64,000 nucleotides of DNA, taken from Tenodera sinensis (lineage: Eukaryota > Arthropoda > Insecta > Mantodea > Mantidae). The notes under the pieces were generated by a model. It was not told the origin of the DNA, searched no databases, and saw nothing but the letters and a program-made list of their open reading frames with translations. Each line of letters begins with the position of its first letter. Within the stretch, counting starts at the first letter, position 1. This document shows positions 1 to 12,126 of this stretch, in pieces. The stretch lies in assembly GCA_030765045.1 (NCBI GenBank), contig CM060961.1, positions 35,407,305 through 35,471,304 on the forward strand, written 5' to 3'. A program made the position numbers and the translations under genes.

Positions 1-320
1 TTTGTGGCAGAAGATAGACTTTGAATATCGGAAAGTAACAAAAGAAAACAAAAGTTTAAAGTTGAAATGGAAGGCAGAGATAGAGGCGCACCACTTTTAA
101 AATGGCGTAAAAAATATGTGTCCCCCCTCCTTAGGGGATTAAAACTTCGCAACTATATTCTTTAAGGTATGGTGCATTGTTTTCAATAAAAATCCAAAAA
201 TTGATGTTTTTTACTAAAAGGCTAAAATATCAGTTCTGTGTTTCCTTAATTTGAGGTATTCCTCTTAGACACAGAAAGGAACATTCTATGACAACGCAGA
301 TAAACCAGCTGAACAAGCAT
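1..320. other. No recognisable feature
   Basis: AT-rich sequence without a coding frame, repeat unit or family A similarity that I can see. Confidence 0.5.
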
Positions 321-515
321 CAGTGGCGTAGTACCCGTCCGGTTGTTCATTCCCGGATTCACCGTCAGAAATTTAAAATGAATGTTCGTCTTCATCTTAC
401 GTTTCCGATTCTTCTAAATTCATGAATAATGTGTCCGTAATTTCATCTGTCACCATACTTTTGCTAATAAAAAGTTCACTGTGTTGTACATTCTAACACA
501 GCTCATACGCCACTG
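321..515. mobile_element. Small hAT-type MITE
   Basis: A 195-bp element bounded by the perfect 10-bp inverted repeat CAGTGGCGTA (321-330) and TACGCCACTG (506-515). The flanking octamers ACAAGCAT (313-320) and ACAACCTT (516-523) match at 6 of 8 positions, consistent with an eroded hAT target-site duplication. The interior has no coding frame, so it would depend on a transposase from elsewhere. CAGTGGCG-type ends are common in hAT MITEs; the assignment rests on the termini only. Confidence 0.6.
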
Positions 516-1315
516 ACAACCTTCACTCAACAGTGGGCTTGCGAACTTCTAAGGGTCCGAAATTAACAGGAAAGAGCTTTTGTAAGGGTATTTGTTCAAG
601 ATAGAATGGGGTTACCCAGTTAAAGATAACATGCAGATAAATAAGTTATATTTCATAATATTATTAATATAGTCAATACAATATACAGACTTTTAATTTA
701 TGCTGCTTGCAGACATTCAAACTGATAAATACGTACATGCCAGAGTACGCAAAATGTTTTTGTACTTCCACTAAAATTTCGATATCTAATTTTTTATTCA
801 TCAAGAGGTAGAGAAACTAAATATGCTAAGTTCTGTATACAAACGATTAAAGGGGGATGTAAAAATGACAGAAAAATCTGATATAACCAGCTTTCAACTC
901 TTTGAATTATGCTGCTAAAAAGAAATATAGAGATAAGTTTGAGTACGCTTAAAGGTGCATTTTGCTGTGGTAGGGGTTGATTGCAATCTATTTCTGGAAA
1001 TTGATTCTTTATTGCATTGTATAAACGGTTTTTAATTCCCGTACCACTGGGGAAATAGACAAGGAATTGTACAACATTAAAATATCAGTATATGATATCA
1101 CAATTCAGAAGAACCGTGTGAAGTGTGCTGAATTAAAAAAGAAGAACATTTCCTAAATTTACGTGTACGTTTTGAGGTGAAAATATTAGGATGGCAATTC
1201 TGACATTTTGAGTAACTCTAAAACTTCGTAACTATTACAAAGAGTTCAATATAAGCCACGTTTAGCATTATTCCGATGGAAATGCTCCTTTTGAAACACA
1301 ATTCACGTAAATGAA
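516..1315. other. No recognisable feature
   Basis: AT-rich sequence with short poorly spaced frames and no family resemblance that I can support. Confidence 0.45.
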
Positions 1316-1816
1316 CATGAAATTTATACTGATATTAGAATCTTAAATCTGTGGATATAATATGTTCTTTTAATTTTTACTCTGGACGACTTTTGCATAA
1401 CTAGTAAACCGTTAGAGATAGACCAAATCATACTGTACAAAGATGTAGATCTTGCTAAAATACACAATTTATGTGAGAATCAGTTTTCTTGTAGGGTGAA
1501 CCATTTCGGAGATATTCCTTGTTATGTGTGTGAGTTCCGGAAAACTTAAAACTCGTGAAATGGAACATCGTTATTCATTTTTTACACGTTAAGTGTGCAA
1601 AGAGAACGGAATCTCAAAGCTCTAAAACATTTGACTATCGCACAAAGCCTACTGTATTCTAATATTCCCCTTGCACCTACAAGGAAATAAGCAACACGAT
1701 AATTTGTACAAATGTTTACCTCAACTAACACGAAGAAGATATAGGAATGAGTGTTTGTAAGAATGGTTAGTAAAAGAGTAGAGAAAGTCATGTGAGTGCA
1801 ACACATCAGATTTTTT
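1316..1816 (-). mobile_element. Family A copy, 5' half
   Basis: Minus-strand copy lacking the microsatellite and the 3' hairpin. It runs from the body segment that reads ACTCTGGACGACTTTTGC on the plus strand to the terminal GTAGAGAAAGTCATGTGAG...CACATCAGATTTTTT. The 81-codon frame inside recurs in other copies and is treated as part of the repeat, not a gene. Confidence 0.85.
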
Positions 1817-2179
1817 AAATTTAACACACACCACTGGCCTTGTTCTTACAAGGAGCTGAATGAGAATTATTTGCTGGAGTCTATCATGTTCTTAATTACA
1901 TTCTGGAAGCGGTCGGCCTCTCTGTCTGTCGCTATCAATAATGACATTCTTTTCTAGCACAGAGTCATCAGCGTCCAGAGAAGAGAATTAAGTGCTGACA
2001 AGAGAGTTAGAGGGGAGGAAGAGCTAAAACGGGGACAGGATATAATTGTCTCCAGTAACAGGGGCGCCAAAACTCGCTTTTCTCCACCAACAGAACCCTA
2101 TCACTCGTCCATTTCCATGTTACCAACATTTTGTTTTTGTACCTCATGAATTTTTTGGGGAATTTGCTCAGAAGTTGTC
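1817..2179. other. No recognisable feature
   Basis: Unclassified sequence between two family A pieces. Confidence 0.4.
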
Positions 2180-2314
2180 TTTTTAAAGGATGACTGTTTA
2201 TAAATGCTAAACCGTAAGAGCTAGAAGAAATTTTACACAAGAAAGTACATCTTAAAATGCACAACTTATCTTAAGTACATGTTTTTCTGTGAAGAGAACC
2301 ATTTCCTAGATATT
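2180..2314 (-). mobile_element. Degenerate family A fragment
   Basis: Eroded body segment (plus-strand landmarks AAACCGTAAGAGCTAG, ATGCACAACTTATC and AGAACCATTTCCTAGATATTC). It stops exactly where the hAT target-site duplication begins, so the hAT landed in or at the edge of this copy. Confidence 0.55.
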
Positions 2315-2340
2315 CTGTCCGGTAGAGGTCTCCACGGGCC

Positions 2341-2490
2341 GACTTTCTTAGGCCCGGCCCGGCCTGGTACCAACCAAGCCCGGCCCCGGCCCGAGCCCGA
2401 GAATAGTCTATAGGCCATGGCCCGGGCCCGACCCGAGCCCGAGAATAGTCTATAGGCCATGCCCCGGGCCCGACCCGAGCCCGATTGTGC
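2341..2490. repeat. GC-rich 42-bp subterminal tandem repeat of hAT-1
   Basis: About 2.5 copies of a 42-bp unit made of GCCCGGGCCCGACCCGAGCC plus AATAGTCTATAGGCCAT (AATAGTCTA repeats with period 42). Strongly GC-rich in AT-rich surroundings. The matching block at the other end of hAT-1 is at 5940-6030 in opposite sense. The Arg/Ala/Gly-rich frames it yields are by-products of the repeat. Confidence 0.8.
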
Positions 2491-2586
2491 AATTTTCTTT
2501 TAAACAAAATTATCCCGCAGTTATTAACAATATTATTATTATCATTATTATTATTATAATTAATAATAATAATTAAAATTATAATT

Positions 2587-2814
<228 letters not shown>

Positions 2815-3296
2815 TTATTTATTTCCTAAAATCCAATTTTGGTCCAAATACTTACGCTAGCGAATGTTGGGTACCTGCATAAATAACGTCAGTATATTAA
2901 TATTGTTTTGAGATCATGATATTGTCTCGTTAAAGCCTTAGAAATAACCGTATCTTCCAAGTTTGAAGAAAAGATTATTGATGTGTTTCTAAGGGTTTAT
3001 CGGGGCAATATACGATTATAAAACAATATTAATGTACTCTATCTGTTGTAAGCTATCCGCAATTGGCCATAGCACAAATTAGGAGGTGGGAAGTTTAGGC
3101 ATTATAAATCACTAAAATAGGCAGGCAAAAAGACATTATAAATAGTTAAAATAGGCAGAAAAAGGGCATTATAAATACTAAAACAGGCAATAAGAGAAAC
3201 CCAATAACACATTACACTATTCAATAACTGATCGTCATATTTTAAAGAACTTCAAAGTTTTAAGCAAAGTGCTGCCGCGATACATGTCCCCCATCA

Positions 3297-3960
3297 CTAT
3301 ATGATAGGTTGGGGGGGGGGGGGGGAGGGGCAATCTGTCACGTGAAACATGTATGGAAATAACACTTTTAACGCTATTCCAGCCTTTTTCATATATGATG
3401 CAGCGTCACTGATGAAAAGTAAGGCGTCGTATTGAACCTCTTCAGGCCTCAGCAAATTTAGTGAACTGGTGAATAACTGCGCAATAGTTCGATTGTTAAC
3501 TTTCTCAAGATAATCTGCAGTAAGGAGGAATGATTTCATTGATTCATCTTCTGTAGGATCTAATCGTCCATTAACAAATTGGCAATGAAACGACCTATGG
3601 TATCAGTTGACTCGTCGATATCCCAGATCATCTTATTTTTCATTTTATCTTTAGTTATTTTCATTGTGTCATCGTAACATTCGGTTAAGTAACATTTTCG
3701 CAAACTTGACTCGCTAGGTACAGATTGGTTAGTATATTATTGGAAGCAAAGGAATCTTCTGCCTGTAAGCCCTGTTTGATTGTGCCGATATGTTGTGATA
3801 CAAAGTACTTCTTTTCAGGTTCACAGACTACTGTATATTTTGCATGTGACTACTTTACCGTCGGTACAAAATATGCCGGTTCAAAAAGTAGTAACATAAC
3901 TGTGTAATTTGGTACGTAAAGAAACATTGAATTTCAGCATCTTGCCGCTAGCTACAACGT
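3297..3960 (-). pseudogene. hAT-2 transposase relic (BED-finger / CGGBP1-like hAT type)
   Basis: Reading minus-strand frames downward from about 3960 gives, in order, a BED-like zinc-finger remnant (VTCK, then PEKKYFVSQHIGTIK), a segment SNNILTNLYLASQVCENV, the first catalytic region MIWDIDESTDTIGRFIANLL, and FISDAASYMKKAGIALKV around the second catalytic Asp, ending in YMFHVT before truncation. At least three frame changes and several stops separate these blocks and the C-terminal dimerisation part is missing. The order matches a BED-type hAT transposase family common in arthropods; the name is from memory. It cannot be functional. Confidence 0.75.
3311..3325. repeat. Poly-G run
   Basis: Fifteen G residues followed by AGGGG, at the point where the hAT-2 transposase frame is lost. 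Confidence 0.9.
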
Positions 3961-4517
3961 CGCAATGAAAACTGAAAGAAAGTTAGACCCGTACCTGCTC
4001 ATTATTGCATTTTAAAATAAACACAGGTGATAATCCAAAGGCTTTCTTTATCTATACATTTATTTTCGCGGCAGCACTCATTGTTGCAAAGAAAATAATT
4101 AGTTGTATGAGGGACGCCTATGCCGTCTGCAACTTAAAGACAATAATATACATTCGGCGAAGTAACTTTCATTGTCACGGTCTAACGATTGTTGAAATAA
4201 CATGTACCTGAAGAAAATGTTTAATAATTAATACATAAATAATGAAATAAAGGCAACAAAAAGCATATATTTTGTAAAATAGACATATTAAAAAGGCAGA
4301 TAAAGGCAATATAAAATTGTGGCATTTCAATCACAAAGGTGTAATTCGTACAGATTCACTTTCAAACTGAAGATAAATTTGACGCATTTAAAAAGGCATT
4401 CCGCCTAAGTTCCGGTCTTTGGTTATAATTATTTCTACGATGGATATGTGCATGTTTTAAATCAAAGTAAACATTAATTATAAGTTATTGGACTAAGGAC
4501 TCACCATGTTTAGTGAC

Positions 4518-4625
4518 CCAAATTGTCGTGCAGAAAGAGAATGGAATACACACTCCGGTTGTTCAGGTTAGTTCGACATTCTTGAATAACCAATCCTGCT
4601 GCACTAAAATTTCTTTCAGTACTCG
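4518..4625 (-). pseudogene. hAT-1 transposase, C-terminal dimerisation fragment
   Basis: The minus strand encodes SASTERNFSAAGLVIQECRT followed by NLNNR and ILFLHDN. This matches the conserved hAT C-terminal block (S-x-x-x-ER-x-FSAAG...R-x-L...ILFLHxN). It lies outside nested hAT-2 but inside hAT-1, so it is best assigned to hAT-1. Upstream coding sequence on the minus strand (above 4625) is not recognisable. Confidence 0.75.
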
Positions 4626-4629
4626 CACT

Positions 4630-5935
4630 TGATGAATGCTACCACGTTTTCTACGAAAAGTCCCTTCAATGTCTTTGGTTACCAGCATCAAATGCTGACG
4701 AGATACTGTTTCTACATATAACTTGGTTGTAAGACAGAAGGGCTATGAAAAATGAAAGTGTCACTACTTGTATGTTGTAACTTGGTGATGCTGACTAATG
4801 GGCAATGGCCCTGATGTCTGATGTCTGATATATATAGTGATTCATGTCATGATAATAAAATAAACGTTTCAATTTGGAGAAATGCTGAACAATAATGATG
4901 CAGTAACATTACTACAGCGTCAGTCACAAAACAAACTGTAATTCTATCAGTATAAACATTGACGCTGTGTTTACAGCTTACAAAGCAGGAAAATGTACTG
5001 CGTTACTAGCAGCATAAAAGAATCAAATACGCCTTGGGTTCGAGATAAGGGTGTAAGATTTTATACGTGGAATGGATTGAATTGCAGCGGAGTAGTGAGA
5101 GGTAATATAGTTGCAAATCCTCTCATTCTGTGCTTGACTAGCATCAGTGGCAGCATTTGAAACGTGTCAGCAGAATAATAATTTAGAATTCCTAGTAAAG
5201 AAATACTGCGGTAATTGTGCTATTCTCGGCATTTCAACATAGGTGACCAAGAAATATGATACATTATGTTTTGCCTCGTAAGTGAATGTACTACTGAAAT
5301 TTAGTACAAATCTGGCAAAACATTACATTTGTATTCCATGGCTTTAAAAATACTACATGTGTTTTGAGTTTTTATACTACAAATAATTGTAGTTGCATAA
5401 TGTACCCTAAAAGTGCAGGATAACAATGGTTTTCATTTTAAAATTTAAGGTTTTTGAAAATTATGTTTTCACCATGTTCACTTTTTGAAAATGTCGCATA
5501 ATGCAGTTTTTATGCAATTCTTCGTATCATTCCCAAAACACAAACAAGTAAATCTGGCATATACTTTTTTTTCTTTTGAACGCTTTTGAGTTACTAAAGA
5601 AACTTGCAGCTTATAAAGCTTTATAGTAGAAATTTCAAGCGGCAAAATTAGCTGAGGCTAATAAAACAAATTTGTATGGCAGATTTGTAGATTATAATCA
5701 GATAAATATAATACAACCTTAAAATCGGTATTTTTTTTTTTAATTTCGTCGTGTAGAGCATTTGGCATAACAATAAAATCCGGATTCAACATTTCGTAAC
5801 TCGGAAACTGAAGGATATATCACACTAAAATTCAAAACCCTCTAATGCTGGTATAAGACAGCATTGAAAATAAATGTTCAGCCAACTTGGTCGAAAAATT
5901 TTAAAAATCCATTTTCAGTTGTTTATTCCCTTAAT
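4630..5935. other. Decayed hAT-1 interior
   Basis: AT-rich sequence with no recognisable frame, presumably eroded transposase and non-coding interior of hAT-1. Confidence 0.45.
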
Positions 5936-5939
5936 TTTG

Positions 5940-6030
5940 AAGCGCGGGCCCGGCCCGAGCCCGGCCCTAGTTCAGCCCGAACCCGAAAAGCATTTTTCAA
6001 ATTAGGCCCGAGGGCTTGGCCCGAGTCCGT
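5940..6030. repeat. GC-rich subterminal block of hAT-1, right end
   Basis: GCGGGCCCGGCCCGAGCCCG and related GGCCCGAG motifs mirror the left block at 2341-2490, about 10-100 bp inside the right terminus. Confidence 0.75.
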
Positions 6031-6049
6031 ACAGAACTCTACTGTCCGG

Positions 6050-6874
6050 TCCATAGGTTCCTGTGCTCCTCGACAGACGTCTGAGGCTAAGCACTGGCTT
6101 CTAAGTCCTAGGGGGTTTATGTCCTACATAAGGGAAGGATAATCAGGTAAAGAAAGAAAACCCCGTTCTAATGAGGAAATTCAGAAACAAAGTTGATAAT
6201 TCTCGTATTTGTCATTCTTTGTCGTCCATCGCGTCAAAATCCACTATTTAATGTATCGTACCAAACTATTTATTGAAGAAAATTCAGTGGAAAGGGTGGT
6301 GATATTTTCAAAATCTTTTAAATATATGTAACTAAAAGCAGAATGCGAAATAAGAACTATTTAACTGTTTCGAAAATTTATTCGTAAGTTAATTATAAGG
6401 TTAGAAACTCATTCTGGGGAGAACGCATGTTGTGAAATAATGTTATAATGGGTAACTTTGTTCATATATTTATTGCTTACATTTCCAACTTCATCCCTTG
6501 ACGGTTGAAGCTATTTTTTTAGAGCGAAGTTACGTCGACTTCGACGTCCTTTGCATATAGACAGGTTGTTACTGAAAGTTGTGACAATGTCAGTCTATAA
6601 ACCTTAACAGGAAATCAATAGGCAGTTTCTGCACAGCAAAATGTTATTTCAGCTTTCATCCATTTCTTAAAAAGTAGCGATGGCGAAGCTAAAACTAAGT
6701 AAGTGGATAGGCTAAGCACTGGGAGTATATCCTCAAGTTCCTGATTTACACTTCTGGATACTAATAATAAAACTCAACATAGGAATGAAAATAACGACAG
6801 GAGAAAGAGGTTCCACTAATTTAAATATTAGCATGGAAGGGAAGTCATTAAAGTCCTTCTAATACGTGCTTCAT
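6050..6874. other. No recognisable feature
   Basis: AT-rich sequence between hAT-1 and the next family A copy. I see no coding region or repeat. Confidence 0.45.
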
Positions 6875-7460
6875 AGTCGGTTAAAAACCAAATTTGATAT
6901 TTAAGTTTGTTTTTCAAGGATGCGACACGAACATTTTGAAGAAAATAGCCCCACGCTAAACTACCCTTTACATGAAATGAAATTTATATTTCGAATTTTC
7001 TGGCTATGGCCCCTGTAGTCGTATTTAGTCTGGACGACTTTTGCATAACTGGTTAACCGTTAGAGATAGACCAAATCATATTATACAAAAAATGTAGATC
7101 TTGCTAAAATACACAATTTATGTCTGAATAAATTTTCTTGTAGGTTGAACCATTTCGGAGATATTCCTTGTTATGTGTGTGAGTTTCGGAAAACAAAACT
7201 TTCGTGAAATGGAACATCGTTGTCCATTTTCTATATGTTAAGTGTGCAAAGAGAAGGAATCTCAAAACTTTAAAAGATTTGACTATCGCACAAAGTCTAC
7301 TGTATTCTAGCATTCCCCTTGCACCTACAGGGAAATAAGCAATAAGATAGTTTGTGCAAATGTTTATCTCAAGTAACACGAAGAATATATAGGAATAAGA
7401 GTTTGTAATAATGGTTAGTAAAAGGGTAGAGAAAGTCATGTGAGTGCAACACATCAGATT
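6875..7460 (-). mobile_element. Family A copy, microsatellite and 3' end missing
   Basis: Minus-strand copy from GTCGGTTAAAAACC, just inside the usual microsatellite site, to the 5' terminus CACATCAGATTTTT. It joins directly to the 3' end of another copy at 7461. Confidence 0.9.
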
Positions 7461-7568
7461 TTTACTTTCTCTACTACATACAGGGCAAGTGTTGTATTCC
7501 ACCCAAAAATCTGATGTTGAAATTTCACCGGAAATGTGTTTTGAGACCCCCTGAATGTAAAAAGTACA

Positions 7569-7642
<74 letters not shown>

Positions 7643-7735
7643 GTGTGCGTGCGTGTGATGCGGCACGGAATTTTCAAGCTTTAATATAGCGACTTGCTTT
7701 AAACTATTTGACTATAGCTCAAAGCCTACTGCAGA
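7461..7735 (-). mobile_element. Family A copy joined head-to-tail, with (GT)n
   Basis: Begins with the family 3' hairpin (ACTTTCTCTAC...GGGCAAGT on the plus strand) directly after the preceding copy's 5' end. After TTCACCGGAAATGTG and GAGACCCCCTGAAT comes a pure (GT)n of about 70 bp (7573-7640). The copy then skips most of the body and resumes with TTTGACTATAGCTCAAAGCC before ending. Confidence 0.8.
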
Positions 7736-8835
7736 CTATGACAAAGCATTTGAATTTCACGATACTGCTATAAGGAATAATTAGTAATTATATTGATTAC
7801 TTGGTAACATACATATACGCATATTTCTTGTGTGCTTAAGCTTAGAAGATATATAATAGTTGGTAGAATAGTATGAGATTTTTATATCTAGGACAAATTA
7901 ATTATAATTTATGAAACTTTTATCTCGAGCTGGTTTAGAAAAGGCGATAGTTACGTTGACAACGCATTTTCTAACCTCATTTTTATGAAAGAATAGAATC
8001 AATTGTCATTGACAAACAACAAAATAGACTATCCATGTAGATAGATACATTGAGTCGAAGGACTCCACTATGCCACCAAGAACAGAGTTGTTAGACCACT
8101 AACTTGAGATAAAGCTCCCCTAGTTAATGTCAGTAATAGTCCCTGAGGGATGAACTCAGAGGGAGGTAGCAGAGAACGGGGGTTGAAGAAAGAAACGGCA
8201 ATTTTTCTCATCATTATCACCCTTCATAATCTGAGAAAGGTGACCTGAAGGGAAGTTAACTACCCTTAGCTCCATCAAGCAGTCCTGATAACATCAGCTA
8301 AACCAATAAAACTGCTGCTAAAACTCGAGTTGGGTGGTGGACACAAGAAATTGCTTGAATTTCTATAAAGATAAGCAGTACAGCGTTGCCAAGTCTCCTC
8401 GCGGCTGTGTTACTTGGAAAACTTGCCGACAGAAGTCTGCTTAAATAAACACGCTGATTTCTCTTTACTCTTTGGCTAAATTTGAGCACTTCCTGTTTGA
8501 GAAATAACATCTCTCTGTTATTTCCACTTTGAAAGAAGTATTTTCCTAAACTTCTGCATTCTCAAATGTATTATTACTAAATTCCCCTAAAGTTAAATCC
8601 TATTTTAATTCTTAGTTGCATCTGGAACATTTTGAATTGTATTGATTAAAACGTGTCTGAATGAGTACGAAGCATAGATAGAAAATTTTTCTAACAATAG
8701 TTTGTATGGACATAAAAAATTATAGTTGATCGAAAAAGTCATGTGAATGTAATACAATTGAATAATAAGTTAGTAGCTTTTCTTTTATCAACATATCTTC
8801 TTATTTGGAAATTAACTTAAATTTCAGGGTGTTCT
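7736..8835. other. Mostly unrecognised sequence
   Basis: No coding region that I can support. GAAAAAGTCATGTGAATG near 8727-8750 looks like an isolated family A 5' terminus. Confidence 0.4.
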
Positions 8836-9708
8836 TTTTATTTCTCTACTGGTAAGTAGGGGAAGTATTGTATTCCATCCCAAAATTCGATGTCGAGATT
8901 TCACCGGATATACATGTTTAGAGACCCCCTAAATCTAAAAAAAAAAAAAAAATTTAGAAAGAGGTCTATGTGTGTGTCTGTCTACGTGTATGTGTCTGTG
9001 TGTCTGTGGACAACCTAACTAAAAAACGAAAAGTCAGTTACAAGCCAAAGTTGGTATTTAAGTTTAATGTCTTTCAAGGATGTGACACGAAAATTTTGAA
9101 CAAAATAGCCTCAACCTAAACTACTCTTTACATGAAAAATTTTTCGAAAATTTTGATTTTCTTGAAAATAGCTCTAACGATTTTGATTAAAATGTCATAT
9201 GTTTGAGACATTTTTATGACACATGAAATGTATATCTTGAATTTTCTGTCTATAGCCTCTGTAGTCGTATTTACTCTGGACGACTTTTGCATAACTGGTA
9301 AACCGTTAGAGTTAGACTAAATTATACTATACAAAAAATGTAGATCTTGCTAAAATACACAATTAATGTTTAAATAAAGTTTTTAGTTGAGTGAACTATT
9401 TCGGAGATATTCCTCGTTATGTGTGTGAGTTTTGGAAAACTTAAAACTTTGGTGAAATGGAACATTGTTGTTCATTTTTGTATATGTTAAGTGTGCAAAG
9501 AGAACAGAATCTCAAAGCTTTAAAACATTTGACTATCGTACAAAGCTTAGTGTATCCTAATATTCCCCTTGCACCTACAGAAAAATAAGAAATAAGATAA
9601 TTTGTACAAATTTTTATCTCAACTAGCACGAGGAAGATATAGGAATAAGAGTGTGTAATAATGGTTATAACAAGATGGAGAAAGTAATGTGATTGTAACA
9701 CGTCAGAT
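8836..9708 (-). mobile_element. Family A, full-length copy
   Basis: Complete minus-strand copy: plus-strand 3' hairpin TTTCTCTACTGGTAAGTAG then GGGAAGT, an A-rich run, a short GT/GTCT microsatellite (8965-9010), the full body, and 5' terminus GTAATGTGATTGTAACACGT then CAGATTT. An 86-codon frame near the 5' end is the frame that recurs in other copies. Confidence 0.92.
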
Positions 9709-10444
9709 TTGTGTTTTAGAAAAGAACTCTAAATATATAGGTAATTTCTAGGAGGGCAGATTTATGTAGTGCATTTAGCTGCGAACTGAGAAAGGGAAAG
9801 CTATCGACTAACCATTATTCATGCAAGAATCTTGGTTCCCATGTCAATGGCGTACGTTAGCTACAAGAGAGATGGCTCTGTGGAGACAGTGGCAAGAATA
9901 TAAATAAAAAATCAGACATCACGAAGAATTTATCATTGTTACCAATTATTGAAATGATGGAGCCGGTGAACCGCAAAGTCGGGATAAAACAGTAAAGATT
10001 GTGCTACCTAAAACTTTGTAATTGGATATTCGGCGGGGGACTTGACCGTGCAGGTACCTCGCTGTCACTCTGAATCCTTCACAATTTATTGCACGTTACT
10101 TTCGTGCCGCTTTCAAGAATGCACTGTTTCACAAACTGATAGGCGCTGCAATACAGAACACAGTACAGATATTTAGTGACACATGGAGTGATGGAAGCGA
10201 TTTGCAACCTTCACACAGCTATTGGAATAATGACCAAAATAGGGGTTTACAGTGAATATATATGATAATTTGTGTATCTGACTATCGCACAAATATCATG
10301 TGAAAAATTCTGTAATATATTTCTATCTTAAGTTCAATAAATTTAGCCACAATTTAATGTTAAATGTGATGCAAAGTTTAATTTATATGACAGATTTAGC
10401 AACGTAAAGTTAACATTAATCTGAACTCATTCCAATTGAAATAA
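9709..10444. other. No recognisable feature
   Basis: Unclassified sequence between two family A copies of opposite orientation. No convincing frame. Confidence 0.4.
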
Positions 10445-11085
10445 AAAATCTGATGTGTTGCACTCACATGACTTTCTCTACTCTTGTACTAACCATTCTT
10501 ACAAACTTTTATTCCTATATCTTCTTCGTGTTAGTTAAGATAAACATTTGTACAGATTATCTTATTGCTTATTTCCTTGTAGGTGCAAGGGGAATATTAG
10601 AATACAGAAGGCTTTGTGCGATAGTCAATGAGATTCCGTTCTCTTTGCACACTTATATATAAAAAATGAACAACAAGGAATATATCCGAAATGGTTTACC
10701 CTACAGGAAAATTTATCGGGACATAAACTGTGTATTTTAGCAAGACCTACATTTTTTGTATAGTATGATTTGGTCTATCTCTAACGGTTTACCAGTTATG
10801 CAAAAGTCGTCCAGAGTAAATACGACTACAGGGACTATAACCAGAAAATTCAAGATATACATTTCATTTGTCATAAAAATGTCTCAAACATATGACACCA
10901 TAACCAAAATCGTTAGAGCCATTTTCAGGAAAATCAAAACTTTCGAAAAATGTTCCATGTATAGGGTAGTTTAGGGTGGGGCTGTTTTCTTCAAAATCTT
11001 CGTGTCGTATACTTTAAAGTCATTAAACTTAAATACCAACTTTTATTTTTAACCGACTTTTCGTTTTTGAGTTATGCTGTCCACA

Positions 11086-11151
<66 letters not shown>

Positions 11152-11155
11152 TATT
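10445..11155 (+). mobile_element. Family A copy, truncated after its (CA)n
   Basis: Plus-strand copy with an intact 5' end (AAAAAATCTGATGTGTTGC with CACATGACTTTCTCTAC) and body. The CA array runs about 11087-11148. The 3' arm is missing, so the break lies at the microsatellite. Confidence 0.93.
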
Positions 11156-12126
11156 TGTCCTAGCTGTAGTCATTTTGGTCATTAAGTGCGGTTAGATATT
11201 AACATGATTTGTGCAGTAGAAGCACCACGTGACTATTTAACGCAGAATGTGAATCTATCAGTGTCAGTTTATCACAGAACAGAATAAGCAGTTTCAGGAA
11301 ATTTACGAGTAATCTGATTGTGAAGGAGCAGGGATAGAGATTTAGCGGCATGCACAAAAACGTGAAATTCCAGTAGCTCAAAAGTCTCAAAGGCTTGGCG
11401 AAATAAAAACCCTATATCCACTATTTTATCCCGGGATCCTCTTTGTTCGCGGAAAGTTTTTAACTCTCTCCGCATCCGCCCACCTGCGCTATCTCCCTTT
11501 CTTGCCTCACACGCACTTTCTCACCTATCATTTCCCTTCCGTTAAATCTTCTCCTTCCATTCAAAGTCTCATAGTAATCTATTTTATATTCACTTTTACC
11601 GAAATTATTCTCCCATTTTCTGCGTCTCTTCCTTTTTCGCTACATTGCAGTCTGCATCCATCACTTGGCGATAGCCAATTCCTCATTCCTCCGTGACCCA
11701 CTCTATCCCCGACTGACTCAAGATTATGGCTGCTTCGATCCAAGCCTTCAATAAATCTCCTTCCACAGGCCAGGTCCTTAGGAACTGCTTACTGCTGACA
11801 AATCTGCCAGTGTGGCTGCTTTTATCCATTTAGCGACGTTCAACTTCCTACAAGAGTAATTATGTCGTCACACTTCCATATGAACAGCTGTAGCAAAAGT
11901 TCCGAGGTGCTGTTTGGTTCCCTTCAAACTTTTAGTTCCAATATCCGGTTTAATGGACATCCACTTATAAGTCGGTTTACTGGAAAATGAAATACAACTG
12001 AAAGGAACTCCAGAAAATTCTCTGCTTTCTATTACGTATTTCGGTAGTATAGGTACTAGAATGTCTTGCAAGACAAACGTTGCTTTTACGTGGCTTTCTC
12101 AATTCTTTCTTCTACAAACTTCTCTA
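11156..12126. other. No recognisable feature
   Basis: Pyrimidine-rich patch near 11470-11700 and mixed sequence. No exon or repeat family recognised. Confidence 0.4.

Larger units (their letters stand above)
3087..4415. mobile_element. Nested hAT transposon 'hAT-2', internally deleted
   Basis: The left end TGGGAAGTTTAGGC and the right end (reverse complement) CCGGAACTTAGGC form imperfect termini; the second copy at 44534-45174 preserves CCGGAAGTTTAGGC. Both ends carry roughly 35-bp spaced GGCA/TGCC motifs (for example AAAATAGGCAGGCAAAA), typical subterminal binding repeats. A decayed transposase lies on the minus strand. I could not find an 8-bp duplication at these limits, so the exact ends are uncertain. 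It sits wholly inside hAT-1. Confidence 0.7.

Noticed and set aside
2266..2507. Two overlapping Arg/Gly/Ala-rich frames
   Set aside because: Produced by the GC-rich 42-bp repeat at the end of hAT-1.
7104..7502. 132-codon frame, the longest on the minus strand
   Set aside because: Spans the junction of two family A copies; homologous parts in other copies are broken by frameshifts.
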